From Rhizophagus irregularis (taxonomy: Eukaryota > Glomeromycota > Glomeromycetes > Glomerales > Glomeraceae): a stretch of 64,000 nt of DNA. A model generated the notes under the pieces. The model searched no databases and was not told the origin of the DNA. It saw nothing but the letters and a program-made list of their open reading frames with translations. The stretch lies in NCBI RefSeq assembly GCF_026210795.1, contig NC_089431.1, positions 2,170,001 to 2,234,000 of the forward strand, given 5' to 3'. Positions within the stretch are counted from its first letter, which is position 1, and each line of letters opens with the position of its first letter. Position numbers and translations under genes: made by a program. Positions 1 through 12,041 of this stretch are shown one piece after another.

Positions 1-1219
1 TTGTAAAAAGGATTTAAATTCAGATACGGAAGTTGTAGAATAAGTAGGAACTGAAAATCAGGAAGCAAAGATGCAAGATTCACTAGGTGGGAAGGTAAAG
101 CAGCAATCATTTGCGAAATTTGAGTAGGTTGATTAAAATGACGAATAGTAAGGCGATATAAAATTCGATCTAAAAACTTGTTGATAGCAATAAGTTTAGT
201 TAATTCAGGAGAATAGGAATGTCGTTGCGTGTTGGAAACCTTATGAAAAAATAATGTTTCAATTGCAGCACTAAGTATGGCAGCTTTCAAGGCATGCCAC
301 ATACGATCAAGAGAAAGAGAAGAGAAATCAAGACAAGAATTATATTGTTTATCTAAATACACTCCAAGACAATCATCCACTTCAGCGGTGAAATTATTCC
401 ATTGTTCAACTGAAGTGGAGGTATAAGAAAAGATAGTACGCATTTCTTTTTTTTGTTTAAGACGAGACTTGGCCAAAATAGCCAGGCAAGAACTGAAGTC
501 AAAAACAGTTGTAAGAACTTGGGCAAGCAACCACTTGCGAAAAAAGGCCAGGAGCAGAAAAACCAGGTGAAGACCAGATATAATCCAGTCTAGAAGATCC
601 ATTAGCATAATAAAAGGTAGGATCAGGACCCTTAGGAGAAGAATGAGCTTGATGATCGGTAAAAAACCGATAAGAAAGTAAACAAAGAAGTCTAAAATGA
701 TTGGGTGAATAATTGAAGTGAGCAATTTCATCAACATTGAAGTCGCCAAGGATAACTACAAGCACGGGCATGATCAAGCCAAGAAAGAAGTTTGGCAATA
801 AGATCATTACAAATAGACTGATGAATAGAACCAGAAGGGGATAATATAAAGAAATAATAAAAATTTTTGTCTGATGAAAAAAAAGATCCAATTTAAGACC
901 AAGAATCAATTGTTTGAACATGTTTATGAAGAGGATTACGAAGCAATATACCAACACCATCATGGGGACGAGAAGAGGTTGAACAGGCCTAATAGGACTT
1001 AAAATGATGTTGGGAATGATCATTTTTGAAAATAAATTTAGCAATTGAAGGGAAAAGGTGGGTATCATTCAAAGATAAAGCACCAAAAGAAGAGTGAAGA
1101 AAGAAATTAAGTAAATGTTGTTGTCTAACCGGGGAACATAAACCATTAACATTAATTTGATCAAATTTAATAAGAGGAGAAGGGGGAGGAGAAAAATTAT
1201 GTTTATTATTGTCCATCAT
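1..1219 (-). pseudogene. LINE ORF2, 5' part (AP endonuclease), truncated by window edge
   Basis: This is the start of the second ORF of a non-LTR retrotransposon on the minus strand. The likely start is the ATG at 1219 (MMDNNKH). The N-terminal AP-endonuclease motifs are readable: INVNGL, LNDTHL, ILGDFNVD and DYIWSSPGF. They line up with the same motifs in the plus-strand copy at 6.5-7.2 kb. The endonuclease would nick target DNA to prime reverse transcription. The reading frame breaks near 1000-1060, where two overlapping ORFs in different frames each carry part of the domain, and again near 500, so this copy is dead. The reverse transcriptase and RNase H parts lie outside the window. It follows ORF1 after a short spacer. 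Confidence 0.8.
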
Positions 1220-1275
1220 TACTACACTATGATAAAAAGTGTAAGTAGTAAAGGAAAATAATTGGTAATCAATAA

Positions 1276-3254
1276 TTATTGGGAGTTCGCATTATCACGA
1301 GCAACCAAGAATTGTTTTTGTTGAACCATGCCTTGTTGAACCGTTTTAGTGAGTTCAGTAACTGTAGCAGTAAGAGAGGAAAGGCGATCCTGTGGTGAAG
1401 TGGCAGGACCAGGGATCAGACTCATATGGGGAGGGAGAGGAATATGTAATTGAGCGGTAAAGTTGGGACCATTTGGTGGTGAAACAGGGGAGCTAAAATC
1501 CATGAGGTTGTCACTAAGACGTCTAGAATCAGAGGATTCATTATTATCCTATTCTTGATCAATAGGTGCTGTTTCAGGAGGAAGAGGAGCATGAGGTTGC
1601 GAGGATCTTGGAATAGAAGGGGAAAAGTGTTGGTCTTCTAACCATTTAACTCGATTTTGAAGTTGGGCAAATTCTGTGGTTAGATGAGTAATCTTTTCAA
1701 GTATGATAGTGATTTGTTCAGTAATATACTGCCAATCTATTAAAGGCGGAACATCCATTGCAGCTACGTCGTGATCCAAATCTGATTGAGAAGGACAATG
1801 AGGATGACGATGAGCATTATGTTGAGAGCGCGAACGTGAAGAATGAGGATGAGACTGGGACCGGGAAGAAACTCTTCTACTGGCAGCATCGGCATAAGAT
1901 CTGTGTTGGGAATTGGCAGGTCGTGCAAAATGATTATGACGTTTAGCAGGATGAGATGGAGGTAAGTGTTTGTTATATAATTCACGCAATTTATCATTGC
2001 TAGACTATGGACGAGAGGGACGTTGAGGAGCACATGACGAGGCACATTTATCCAGATTACAACCGGGCGACCATAACAATGACAAAGAGAGGAGACATCG
2101 GCAGGTTCATGCCAAGTAAGGCCAATAGATTTGAGAGCGCAAGTAATCCCCATGGCCGATTCTTTAGTAGCAGCAGAGGAGAAATGTACATATGCGTAAG
2201 GCTTAAGATTATAAGAGTTGTAAGAGATAGGAATGTTAACACTTTTAGCGGAAACTTCGTCGGTAATTTCAGAAAGATCAGTGGCAATAGAACCGTGAAG
2301 ATGGCTGGCAAGAAGTGCAACATGGGCGCATCTGACGGCGTGTTGGTCAGGATGCATAAGCAGTGCCCAGTACAAAGAACAGCCCACGTGTTTTCAAATT
2401 GGTCTATAGATGTGGCGGAGTCGAAAATTATATACGCAGTGTGATAAAGTTTTGAAAGGCGTGTTCGGCAGTAGGTAATAATACCATAACGGGAGAAAGT
2501 ACCCTTAATTGTGCATCTGTGACAAAGAGAGGGATGTCAGTAACAACCAGGGTACGAAGCTGTTCATCTACTTTTTTAGCAGATGGGTCATGTTCGTGGA
2601 ACTGTAGATTATGCAGGGAGGCGATAGGCGCAGCTATAGCTTTTTTCATATCTGGCTTGGAACGAAAATAGACAACAATAATTTTAGTGTCGCCTGATCC
2701 TTGAGTGGTAGCTTTACTACCATAAGAGAAAAAAGAGAAGAATTCTCGGTCAGTCGTGTCGTAAGCTTCGCGATTGGTTTTGTAGTGTGTCCAAAATTCT
2801 TTGATAGTAGAGGGCGCAGCCGCAGCATAAAAGCGAAGGGGGAAGATTGTATGGTGGCGGTAAACGCGTCAGGGGATGCAGCGCGTTTAGGTTCAGGAGG
2901 CAAAATTTCTACAGATTTCCCTTTGTCTGCAGAGTTAGAAGGGAAGTGTTGGGAGTCATCAAGGAAAGAACCAGGGACAGGAGCTAAAGGGGACGCGTTG
3001 GTATCAATGGGAGGGGGAGACAAAGTTGGAGCATTATCCTAAGGAGCAGGAGGAGTCAAAATATTATCTTGGTCCATAACGGGTTCAGAAGAAACCTGTG
3101 TGCGTTTTGCAGAGTTGTCGGTCAAAGGTTGTGAAGTAGGACCTGGAATAGAAGCAGAAGAACCTTAACCTTGAACGTTGCCAGAAGGAGGACTCTGGGC
3201 AGGACGTTTTGGAGCAGAAGTACCAGAAGCTTTATTTTTTTGGCTGTTGGTCAT
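1276..3254 (-). pseudogene. LINE ORF1 (RNA-binding protein), frameshifted
   Basis: First ORF of the minus-strand LINE. The ATG at 3252-3254 opens with MTNSQKNKASG. The protein is readable in pieces: a Pro/Ser/Thr-rich N-terminus, a middle region with two RRM-like blocks (VTDIPLFVTDAQLR; KPYAYVHFSS), a Cys knuckle (SLCHCYGRP, then a frameshift), an Arg/Ser/His-rich stretch, and a C-terminal helix likely to form a coiled coil (ITHLTTEFAQLQNRVKWLE). ORF1 proteins of this type package the element RNA. Stops occur after about 29 codons and again near 3040, and there are several frameshifts, so the gene is inactive. It has the same domain order as the copies at 4.3 and 12.2 kb but is clearly a different, diverged subfamily. 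Confidence 0.75.
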
Positions 3255-3375
3255 AGCTAAAGATAGAAGGGAGAACTAGAAAATATGTAATAGTTAGTAG
3301 TAACGCGAAGTAAATAATAAAAATACTTCGAAAAATTTATTTTATTTTTTGTCACAATATTGTCGTGAGGACAAC

Positions 3376-3539
3376 AGTTTTATCCTTTTCCTGTGCAAAC
3401 AGTCTTTTGACTTTATCTTTTATTCATATTTAAAATTCGAGAATAATAAACGAACAATATTACAAAATAAGAAAATAGACTAATAAAAAATAAAAAGAGT
3501 AGCTTCACGACTCATACAACTAAAGTTTTATCCTTTTCC
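3376..3539. repeat. 16-bp target-site duplication flanking LINE tail
   Basis: AGTTTTATCCTTTTCC occurs at 3376-3391 and 3524-3539 and nowhere between. The two copies are identical, which suggests a fairly recent insertion. The inner copy directly abuts the 5' untranslated region of the minus-strand LINE ORF1. Confidence 0.85.
3392..3523 (-). mobile_element. 132-bp 5'-truncated LINE tail with target-site duplication
   Basis: Read on the minus strand, this segment matches the last 130 or so bases of the plus-strand LINE 3' UTR (about 11905-12040). Shared blocks include GTGAAGCTA, TTTGTAATATTGTTCG and AAAAGATAAAGTC. It is flanked on both sides by the same 16 bases, AGTTTTATCCTTTTCC (3376-3391 and 3524-3539). 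Only the 3' tail was copied, which is the usual outcome of incomplete target-primed reverse transcription. There is no poly(A). The element ends in a small hairpin (AGTC-AAAA-GACT) followed by TGTTTGCA. Confidence 0.85.
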
Positions 3540-3540
3540 G

Positions 3541-4152
3541 ATCACTGGCTGACGAGTTATTCAACAAAATGTTAAACATCGGCATTATAATATTTCTTGA
3601 TTTATGTTTACTGTGCCATTTAACATTTTGCTAGATTTCTCAGTACCTAGTGATTGTAAAAAGACGATTTATAGCTTGTTGGAATCGCCTCATCGAGACG
3701 AATCGAATGGTGGTAAGCTCGCTCATCTCTCTGTGATCAATATTGACGGAGTTATTACTTAAAAACCATTTAATATTTTTAATTTCGGAAATTGATCTAG
3801 TGATTGGATTTCGATGTATCTTATACCATTAGATTCGTCTCATCAAGACGAATCGAATGGTAGTAAGATCGTCTTTCTAGAATCAATATTGGCAGAGTTA
3901 TTACACAAAAACCTTTAATATTTTTTTAATTTTGGAAATTAATCTAGTGATTGGATTTCGACATATTTTATACCATTAGAACCGTCTCATCGAGACGAAT
4001 CGAATGGCGGTAAGATCATCTCTCTACGATTAATATTGGCGAAGTTACGATACAATAAAGTTTTAAGTATAATTCTGGCTAAAATTATGTTAATTTTTGG
4101 CCGGAATTATGATATACAAATATAAAAAATTTTTTATATAGTCACATCTCTT
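3541..4152. other. Non-coding stretch between two LINE copies
   Basis: Apart from the three-unit tandem repeat, this stretch has no usable ORF. It ends at ATAATCACCAAATAT (4153), the first bases shared by the 5' ends of the two plus-strand LINE copies. Confidence 0.5.
3641..4050. repeat. Three tandem units of about 145 bp carrying GACGAATCGAATGG
   Basis: Three diverged head-to-tail units begin near 3651, 3795 and 3938. Each runs from GATTG through a core (CATCGAGACGAATCGAATGG, TGGTAAG) to an AT-rich tail (ATCAATATTG, TTTAATTT, GGAAATTGATCTAGT). Copies 2 and 3 contain a short inverted repeat, GTCTC-ATC-(A/G)AGAC. The same core occurs in both arms of the CATCAGG foldback element at 50.06-50.58 kb, so this array is probably a relic of that element family. 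No coding potential. Confidence 0.7.
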
Positions 4153-4311
4153 TATAATCACCAAATATGGAGGATCATCGCAACTCTTTCCTGAATTTTT
4201 GAAAATACTAATAAAAATTTATTTTTGAAATTTTCGTTTGAAAATTTCTAAGTGCTCGTTCAAAATACTAATATTTCCACAGTTGCTTTCTTCTTTACTG
4301 AGCTTTATACT

Positions 4312-6369
4312 ATGACTACACATCCAGCTCCTTCTGTTATTAACCCAGATATTCCGCCGCCACCGCGTCCTGTTATCTCTGCTCCCTCTGGAGACTGACC
4401 TTTGTCTCCCACTAATACCGTTGGCATACCAAACAAACGTTCGCGTACTGTCTCTGAGGACGCTATGAATGTTGATATAACTTCGCCCTCTGCTTTTGCT
4501 CCCAACCTTATTTCTACCGTTCCTTCTGGTCTTCCTGTCAACAAAGTTCACGTGATTACATCTCCTCAAAATATTACCACTCCTGTTGAAACTGTTGACG
4601 CTTCTATCCATGCTCCCTCTAACACCAGTGGTAAAGGCTGCTGCTATCAAATCTGCACCTTCTCGTTATCATGCTGCGGCCTACCTACACGACACGCCTG
4701 ACGCGTTCAAAGCTAAATTCACCACCAATCGCTCCATGTGTGATGAAGTGGATTGTTCACTCTCCCGTTATTCTTCTTATGGCGCTCGCGCATGATGTGA
4801 AGGATCAGGCGATAACAAGAAAATCCTTGTCTTCTTCAATAATCATGATGATTATACCGATTGTATCACCTCCCCATGTGCCGATCTCCTCGATTTGGCC
4901 TTCAGTCATTATTCCCCTGCAGTCGCCAAGCTCAGTGATGAAATGAAGTCTTTGTTCGTCACTGATATCCCACTTTTCCTAACCGAGACTCAAGTCCGTC
5001 AGGCATTTTCCCGATATGGCACTGTAATCAAGTGCAAACTTACTCCTAGGAAACATTACTATAATGGACATATCCAGTTTTCGCAGTTACCCAATTTAAT
5101 GATATTTGGGCGATCATTTGCCTTGGTAATTCTTTACGTGTCTGCCCGGCATCTTTTTCGAAATCCCAACGCGATAGCAGCAGAGAACATGTTACTATCC
5201 TCGCCGGCATCCCAAAGAATATTAAAGAAGCTGACCTGTTGGAAATTGCTACTCAAGTTAACGCTAAGGCCCTTAACGTTTCTCTATCTATCAGTTCCTA
5301 CAAGCCTAAACCCTATGTATATTTGAATTTCTCCTCATTTGAATGTCTTGAAGCTGCCAAAGAAATGACCGTAGCTTTCCACAGCAAAGGATTAACATGG
5401 CACCCTCCTAATGAAGCACAAACTTTATGCCACGTTTGTGGGCGTCCTGGTTGTTCTCCCTCTGTATGTAATCCTCGTACCATACGGAAAGTGGATGATC
5501 GCCTTAATAAACTTTATTCTCGCTTCAATGCTGGCCCTAGACGTGGTCGTCAGGATTCACGCCAATCACGTGAAAATTCCAATTCCCGTTCAAGATCGTG
5601 ATCCAATTCTAGAACCCGCAATAATAATTCATCTTCATCCCGTTCCAACAATGGCAACAATAATACTAACACTTCTCATCCCAACACTTCTCGAAGTAGC
5701 AACCGGACCAACAATAATACTAATAATCACAGGAACAATGAAAATTCTTCCGGTTCTACTCAACCTCCACATAAACCTCATTCTGTCAGTTCTACACCAC
5801 CTACTTCTCCATCTGACAATCTTGCCCATACACTTCTTCAACATATTATTGATGATTTAAAGGCGCAAATCAAAGAGATCGCTAACACCCTACATACTCT
5901 AGAGGAAACTGTCTCTTGGATGAATGATACTACCACGTCCCATGAGTATAGGCTATCTGAGCTTGAATCAATGATGAATTATGACAACCCTGGTGACTCT
6001 GATTTGTATCTGCCTCGTGATGATCATGAAAATCAAAATCATTCTTATAATAATGGATGGGATGATGCCCCAACCCAAGACACGAATTCTGGATTCAATC
6101 TTCCTCCCCATACTTCCCCTTCTCTCATGGACACTTCTCCTGATGCTTCTTTCTCAGCTCTGGATCCTAACTCCGTCTTATCAAGAAGACATGTCCCGTT
6201 ACCTAACTCCCGACCTACTATTATTTCTCCCAATACTAATACTTCCCGTTTGCAATTGGAGATTTCTAATGTCACCAATACACAAAAGAATCTTTCTGCC
6301 CAACTTGGTTCGATTATGGAAAAATTGGACTCCTTCTCTCCCTCAAAACCCTCCCCTTCCAATGATTGA
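4312..6369 (+). pseudogene. LINE copy 2 ORF1, frameshifted
   Basis: The ATG at 4312 opens a 28-codon stretch that ends in TGA at 4396-4398 and then continues in the same frame. The protein has a Pro/Ser-rich N-terminus, an RRM-like block near 4940-5090 (FVTDIPLFLTETQVR), a second block (KPYVYLNFSSFE), a Cys knuckle CHVCGRPGCSPSVC near 5430, an Arg/Ser/Asn-rich tract, and a coiled-coil C-terminus (LEETVSWMNDT). Compared with copy 3 it lacks 53 bp near 4636, which shifts the frame. It also has an in-frame TGA near 4795 and an indel near 5080. It ends at TGA 6367-6369. Confidence 0.8.
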
Positions 6370-6419
6370 ACACCAATTTATATCGGGTGCTTCACAGGGA
6401 TCTCACCCCCTGATAGTGC

Positions 6420-9400
6420 GCTACTTAATATTAATAGTCCTAATAACTCTCCTTCTTCCTTTTCCCCTCTTATTAATTTTGGACAAATCAATGTTAATGG
6501 TTTGTGCTCCCCTGTTCATCAGTTACATTTGTTAAATTATTTTCTCCATTCTTCTTTTGGCGTTTTATCTTTAAATGATACTCGTCTTACTTCTTCTAGT
6601 GCTAAATTTATTTATCAAACTGAACATTCCCAACATAATTTTAAGTCCTATTGGGCTCCTTCCCCTTCTAATTCACGACCTCATGATGGTGTTGGTCTTT
6701 TACTTCGCCATCCCTTACATAAACATGTTCAGAAAATTGATCCTTGAAAAGGTCGCCTTTTAAAATTAGATCTTTTTTTTCATCAAACAAAAATTTCTAT
6801 CATTTCTGTTTATATTCCTCCCTATCATTCTGTTTATTATAAAGAACGTGATGCTGTTTTTGCCCAACTTAATTTATGGCTTGATAAAGCCCGCTCTAAT
6901 AACTATCACGTAGTCATCCTTGGTGATTTTAATGCAGATGAAATTTCACATTCATATCTTCCTCAACATCATTTGAAAATTTTACGATCACTTTCTTATC
7001 GATATTTTACGGATCATCAATCCCATATTTCTTCAATTTCAGGTCCTAGTCCTACCTTTTATCATCAAAATGGTTCTTCAAGACTTGATTATATTTGGTC
7101 ATCCCCTGGCTTTCCTGCTCCCAGTCTTTTCTCTCATGTTGAATCTTATCCCAAGTTGAATGATAACCAATTTACTGACCACCGTGTACTCATTACAGCC
7201 TTCGACTTTAATTCTTGTTTCGCTACTTTAGCCAAAGCTAGACTAAAACAGAAAAGCGAACAACGCACCATTTTTCTCTACAAGAATTTAAAAGAAGACA
7301 CTTGGGACACATTTTCTAATGAAGTAAACTCACGTCTCGAGTTGTATTTGGCCACACACCATCCTTCCGTATCTTCACTTTCAGCTCTTTCCTTAAACAA
7401 ACTTTGGCACGCTCTTAAACGCTCTATTCTTGGTGGTGCCATTGATTCAACATGTATCCAATACTCATCACCATAAATATTCTCCGGAACTTACGATGCT
7501 TATTGCTATCAACAAATTCTTGGATAGATTATTGTTCAAATTGACCACGTCTCGGCTTAGTCGTCCTGCTCAAATTTCACAGATGATTAATTCTTTACCT
7601 ACACAATTGATTCTATTGAAATCCCTTTTAACGGATTATACTATACCTATTTATAGTACAACACCACTTCCTGCTTTTGTAAAATTTTTGCGTTCACAAA
7701 AAGCTTTGGTCTCTGCTTATCTTTCCACGCAATTTCATCAACATCGTGTGGATTCTATTGAATATTATACTGCCCTTAGAGACAAACATTTCTCTATATC
7801 GCCAGGCTCCTTTATTTCTTCAGCCCTGTCAGTGGAACATCGCTCTATCGTTCTTGATAGAGTCTTGGTTGTAATTGACTCCAATCCCACATTACTTACC
7901 GAGCCTTCTGATATCAAACAAGCTGCCATCAAACATTTCCAATCAGTTGCTACTCCTCCTTTGATCCAATATTCTTCTATTGACGAATTTCCTCCACGTT
8001 GGCAAAGAGCATATACTCCTATTTCTGATATCGACTCATCTTTATATAACTCGGTCATGTCGCCTATTCTGGATGAAGAATGGATGATTATTCTTCAGTC
8101 TATGCCTAATAACAAAGCCTCTGGCCCTCTAAAATTTCTTACGAAATGCTCAAACATTTAACTGGAGAAGCCTTCAATTTGTCTCTTGTTTTAGCCAATG
8201 CCTGCCTTACTCATGGTGATATTTCTGCGGATTGGCGTGAAGCGCTTGTTTATCCCATTCCGAAGCCTCATGAATTTGACGCTCAATTAAAGAATACACG
8301 ACTTATCACTTTATTAGAAACTGTTCGGAAATGTGTGGTCAAGGTCGTTACAACTCGTCTTTCAAAAATCCTAGCTGATAACCAAATACTTCAGGGTGGT
8401 AATTTTGCTGGATTACCAGGTGGATCCACTGACATTTCTATCAAAATGCTTGACGCGATTATTCATCAACGCCGCTTTGATAAAACTGATGACCAAGAGT
8501 TATGGATTGTTTCCCAAGACATTTCTAAGGCCTTTGACTCGATTGATTTAAATATGCTCAAGTTGGCTTTAATCTGTTTACATATCCCGCCCTTGTTGAT
8601 AAAATTTATTATCAATCTTTTCACAAGACGCAATAACAAAATTATTACTCATTATGGTGATACTTCCGGAATTATTTCCCCGTTATTATGAGTGATTTAT
8701 TTGGATCCTTTACTTACAACGCTTAATCAAGAAGCTTGTGATCCTTTTATTTTGAAATCCTCTGTTTTATTGGATTATTCCCCGATTGAATATGAACAAC
8801 ATAACCTTCCTGTTTCACATATCACATTTATGGATGACTCTACTTTGATTGCTTCATCTAAACGAGGAATTGAAGATCGCCTTTCCATTACAGCTGAATT
8901 TTATACTTTAAATAATACTCAAGCTAATTCAGCTAAATATATCTTTCTTTCTTCTGAACAATTATCTCAAATTATAGTGTTTGATCTTTTCCCATCTCCT
9001 TTAATCCAAACTTGTACCCTTACTTTAAATGCTTTAGCTTTATCCAAGTCTTTTCGCTTTTTAGGTGTCTGGTTTTGCCTTTCAGCTTCTTCTCGCTTTG
9101 TTCATGATCAAAGCACTTCCATGGTCAAAGACATGGCTGCTTTACTCAGTCCTAAGAAACTTTTGGCACAACATGTGGCTTATCTTTATAACGTTGTCTT
9201 ACTTCCAAGGCTAGAATTTCGCCTACAAACCACATTATTTGCTGAATCCACCATTAATCGCATAGTTTCTCCAATGCTTTCTCTTATTCGACAAAAGGCT
9301 GGTTTAGCCTCAGTCACTCCTCTTTCCGCGCTTTTCACATTGTTGCCGTTCTCTATTCAACAAGCATTTGGTCGATTTCTATCATCTCATGTGGCTTCAT

Positions 9401-11695
9401 GGCAAAAAAATTTTTCTCACCCTTTACATAAAACCTTTGCCAATTATATGATTACTTATCTCCAAAGCTTCCTAGATTGTGATGCCTGTCCTTCTACTAT
9501 TGACTTGGAACCATGGTCCCATACATTTTTCTTGCGAACACATTCTTTGTTTAATTCTTTATTATTCTCTTCTCGATTGAATATCACGTGGTCTTTATTG
9601 TTCCGACCTCCGAGAAAAGATCTATGTCCGGCAATTCCACTCTGGTCGATTTTACCGAAAGACTTATTCACTTCCATGAAAAATGTTCGGAAAAATTTTT
9701 GTACTCGTTTCCTTGCCCAATTGGTTACTCTGTGTGGCTCTCGGCTTCTTCCATGGAGAGATTTACGCTTTCTTAAACGAGTTTCGAACAAAGGATCTGT
9801 GCCTGCTTGGTTTACTTATTTATTTAATTTAGTTGTTGTTTCTAATTCTTCTTCTTTTTTTCTTTTACCGCAATTTAGAATACCTAATTCCTATACTGTT
9901 GCTTCTATCTGTTCTATAGATATTAGTCAAAATTATTTGTTTAATCCACAATGGGCTATTTTTTTTAATCGCGATACTAACTCTTTCCTTGTTGGCCGTG
10001 TGATCATTACCTATCCTGCTCCGCGAAATGAAGCTCTTATTTCACATTGGGATTGCGTCATCTGTTGATGACTTATTATCAGAATTCACTGCATGCCAAG
10101 GTTGTGCCTCTGCTATTCCGCGATCCTCTACTTCCAAAACATTGCTTAAACGATGTCCCTCTGAAAAGTGCTTCTCTTATGTGCCTTTATCAAGTCTTAT
10201 CCGTTACCCTACGAAGCCTCGTACTTATATACATGCGGATACTCATTCGGTCTCACTTTCTGCTTCGTTAGGCTATGCCAAATCTCTTTTACTATTTTAT
10301 CTTTTTGCTCCAGTTCGGCTACCTCCTATGCTTAACTAAGTGTCTAGGATTTCTGATATCCAACTTCCTTCTTCGGTGTCTACACTGTATATTGATGGAT
10401 CCTTCCTTCCTCCTTCTAGTCATCCGACACCTTTGATGGCTTATGCATGGACTGCTATCGATTCTGATGGTTTTCTTCTTGAATCTCATTATAATACCAT
10501 TCCTTCCCTCTTTCCCTCTGCATTGCGTTCCGAAATTTTTGCCTTATTGCATGGATTGGACTCCCTCCCTCGGTATTCCAAGATTACTGTCACTACTGAT
10601 TGTGCTCAATTAATTTCCTTATGGTCTACGTATGTGGATGCGCCGTTCATTCCTAAAATGCTTAAAGAATTCAACCACCTCCTATGGTCTTCGGCACTAG
10701 CTATTATCTCACAAAAGAATCTGGAAGTTACTTTAATCAAGGTTCCTGCTCACGCTGACGATTCCTTGAATAACCATGTTGATGACTTAGCGAAAGCTGC
10801 TCATACAGACTCACGTCTTTCCTCTATTTCACCTGCATTTTTGGCTCCTTGCATTTTACAATTTAATTCTTTACCTGTGGATATGAATATCCGGAAATTC
10901 ATTGGAGATATTTTTGACGCCAAGAGTCTTTTGACTCTTGCTTTATTACCAAGATTCAATATTAATTCCTCTATTTCAGATATTGATTGGGCTTGTACCA
11001 AATTTTGTTTTAATAATAAACAATTACAATCCTCCCATCGAAATGGCCGGTCTGAATTTTGTGCTTTCCGTATCAAGATTTTATTGGATATGCTTCCGAC
11101 ACTCACAACTCTTCAAAGACGAAAGCCTCATATCTATGATCTGAGTTGGCTCTGTCCTCAGTGCAACTCCTCTCCTGAGACTTTAGACCACTTATGGACT
11201 TGTCCTTATATTTTACCTGAATTTAGTCCTTTTAATACTTTTAAAACACTTCTGCTGGACCTTAGAACCGTTTGTCTTGGAAAATTTCTCTCCGCGACTC
11301 CTTTGAAATCTTTACCGGACTCCTTTGCTGTGGAATTTATGGCTATGGATTGTTGGGACTGTGACCCTCCTTCAAATTCTTATCTGCGACTTGCACGTGA
11401 ACTTATACCGATGTCTTTTACTAGTTTTCTTGGAACATATTTTTCATCATCCACTATTTGTTCTATTTTTGATACACCTTTACATGATTTTCATTTTGAT
11501 CTCTACGTACAAATCTGGTTGTGCCGTTCCGTTTTCTTTCATCATTGGGAATCAGCTCAAGGCATTACCAATAAAATGAAATCGTCCGCTATTGGACCTT
11601 CTCCTACTTCTTATCCTTTCTCGCAAATTTCTCCTGCAATTTCGACACCTTTCTTGGCGACAGCTTCCTTATTTCTTGGGTTTCCTCTTATATAA
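6420..11695 (+). pseudogene. LINE copy 2 ORF2: endonuclease, reverse transcriptase, RNase H
   Basis: The polyprotein is readable across about 5.3 kb in several frames. Endonuclease (6480-7220): INVNGL, LNDTRL, ILGDFNADE, DYIWSS, FTDHRVL. Reverse transcriptase (about 8100-9130): QDISKAFDSIDL (motif A), GIISPLL then TGA where a Trp codon is expected (8689-8691), ITFMDDSTL (motif C, an FMDD variant) and FRFLGVWF (motif D). RNase H (10384-10800): YIDGS, SEIFALLHGL, TTDCAQ and NNHVDDLAK supply the four acidic residues. A C-terminal Zn finger near 11150 reads CPQC-x8-H-x4-C. Frame breaks fall near 6747, 7470, 8150, 8690, 10066 and 10340. The element cannot make an intact enzyme. Confidence 0.85.
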
Positions 11696-12038
11696 TCCAT
11701 GGGGGATCTTGGATTTCGCATTTGGATTTTGGCGCCGCTTAACAGTTCAGCCTCTACTTAGGATTTCTTTTTGGTAACGGATTGGATCTTTGGATATGCT
11801 GGATAGTTGACTCACACTGGCCTTCGGGTAAAGTTGGGGTATGCGTTTCTGTAATAGTTTAGTTTTTCTTTACTTAATTTTATTTTGTTTAGATTTCTTT
11901 ACTTGTATGAATCGTGAAGCTAGTTCTTTTTATTTTTTATGTTTAATTTTCTATATTTTATTTGTAATATTGTTCGATTTGAGTTTTGTACTTTTTGTTT
12001 AAAAATTTTAATAAAAGATAAAGTCATAAGACTGTTTG
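11696..12038 (+). other. LINE copy 2 3' UTR with terminal hairpin
   Basis: About 340 bp of AT-rich untranslated sequence after the RNase H/Zn-finger stop. The last 130 bp are shared with the truncated insertion at 3392-3523. Its end, AAAGTCATAAGACTGTTTGC, can fold as AGTC-ATAA-GACT. Conservation of the stem with a changed loop (AAAA versus ATAA) suggests the hairpin is the structure recognised by the element's own reverse transcriptase, as in LINEs with stringent 3' end recognition (inference). Confidence 0.6.
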
Positions 12039-12041
12039 CTC

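Larger units (their letters stand above)
4153..12038 (+). mobile_element. LINE copy 2: non-LTR retrotransposon, near full length, dead
   Basis: A 7.9-kb non-LTR element with a 5' UTR (4153-4311), ORF1 (4312-6369), ORF2 (about 6420-11695: endonuclease, reverse transcriptase, RNase H, C-terminal Zn finger) and a 3' UTR ending near 12038 in a small AGTC-ATAA-GACT hairpin. There are no LTRs and no poly(A). The RNase H domain after the RT and the APE-type nuclease place it with fungal Tad/I-like LINEs in a broad sense (family knowledge). A third copy begins right after its 3' end. Both ORFs are broken many times. Confidence 0.85.
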
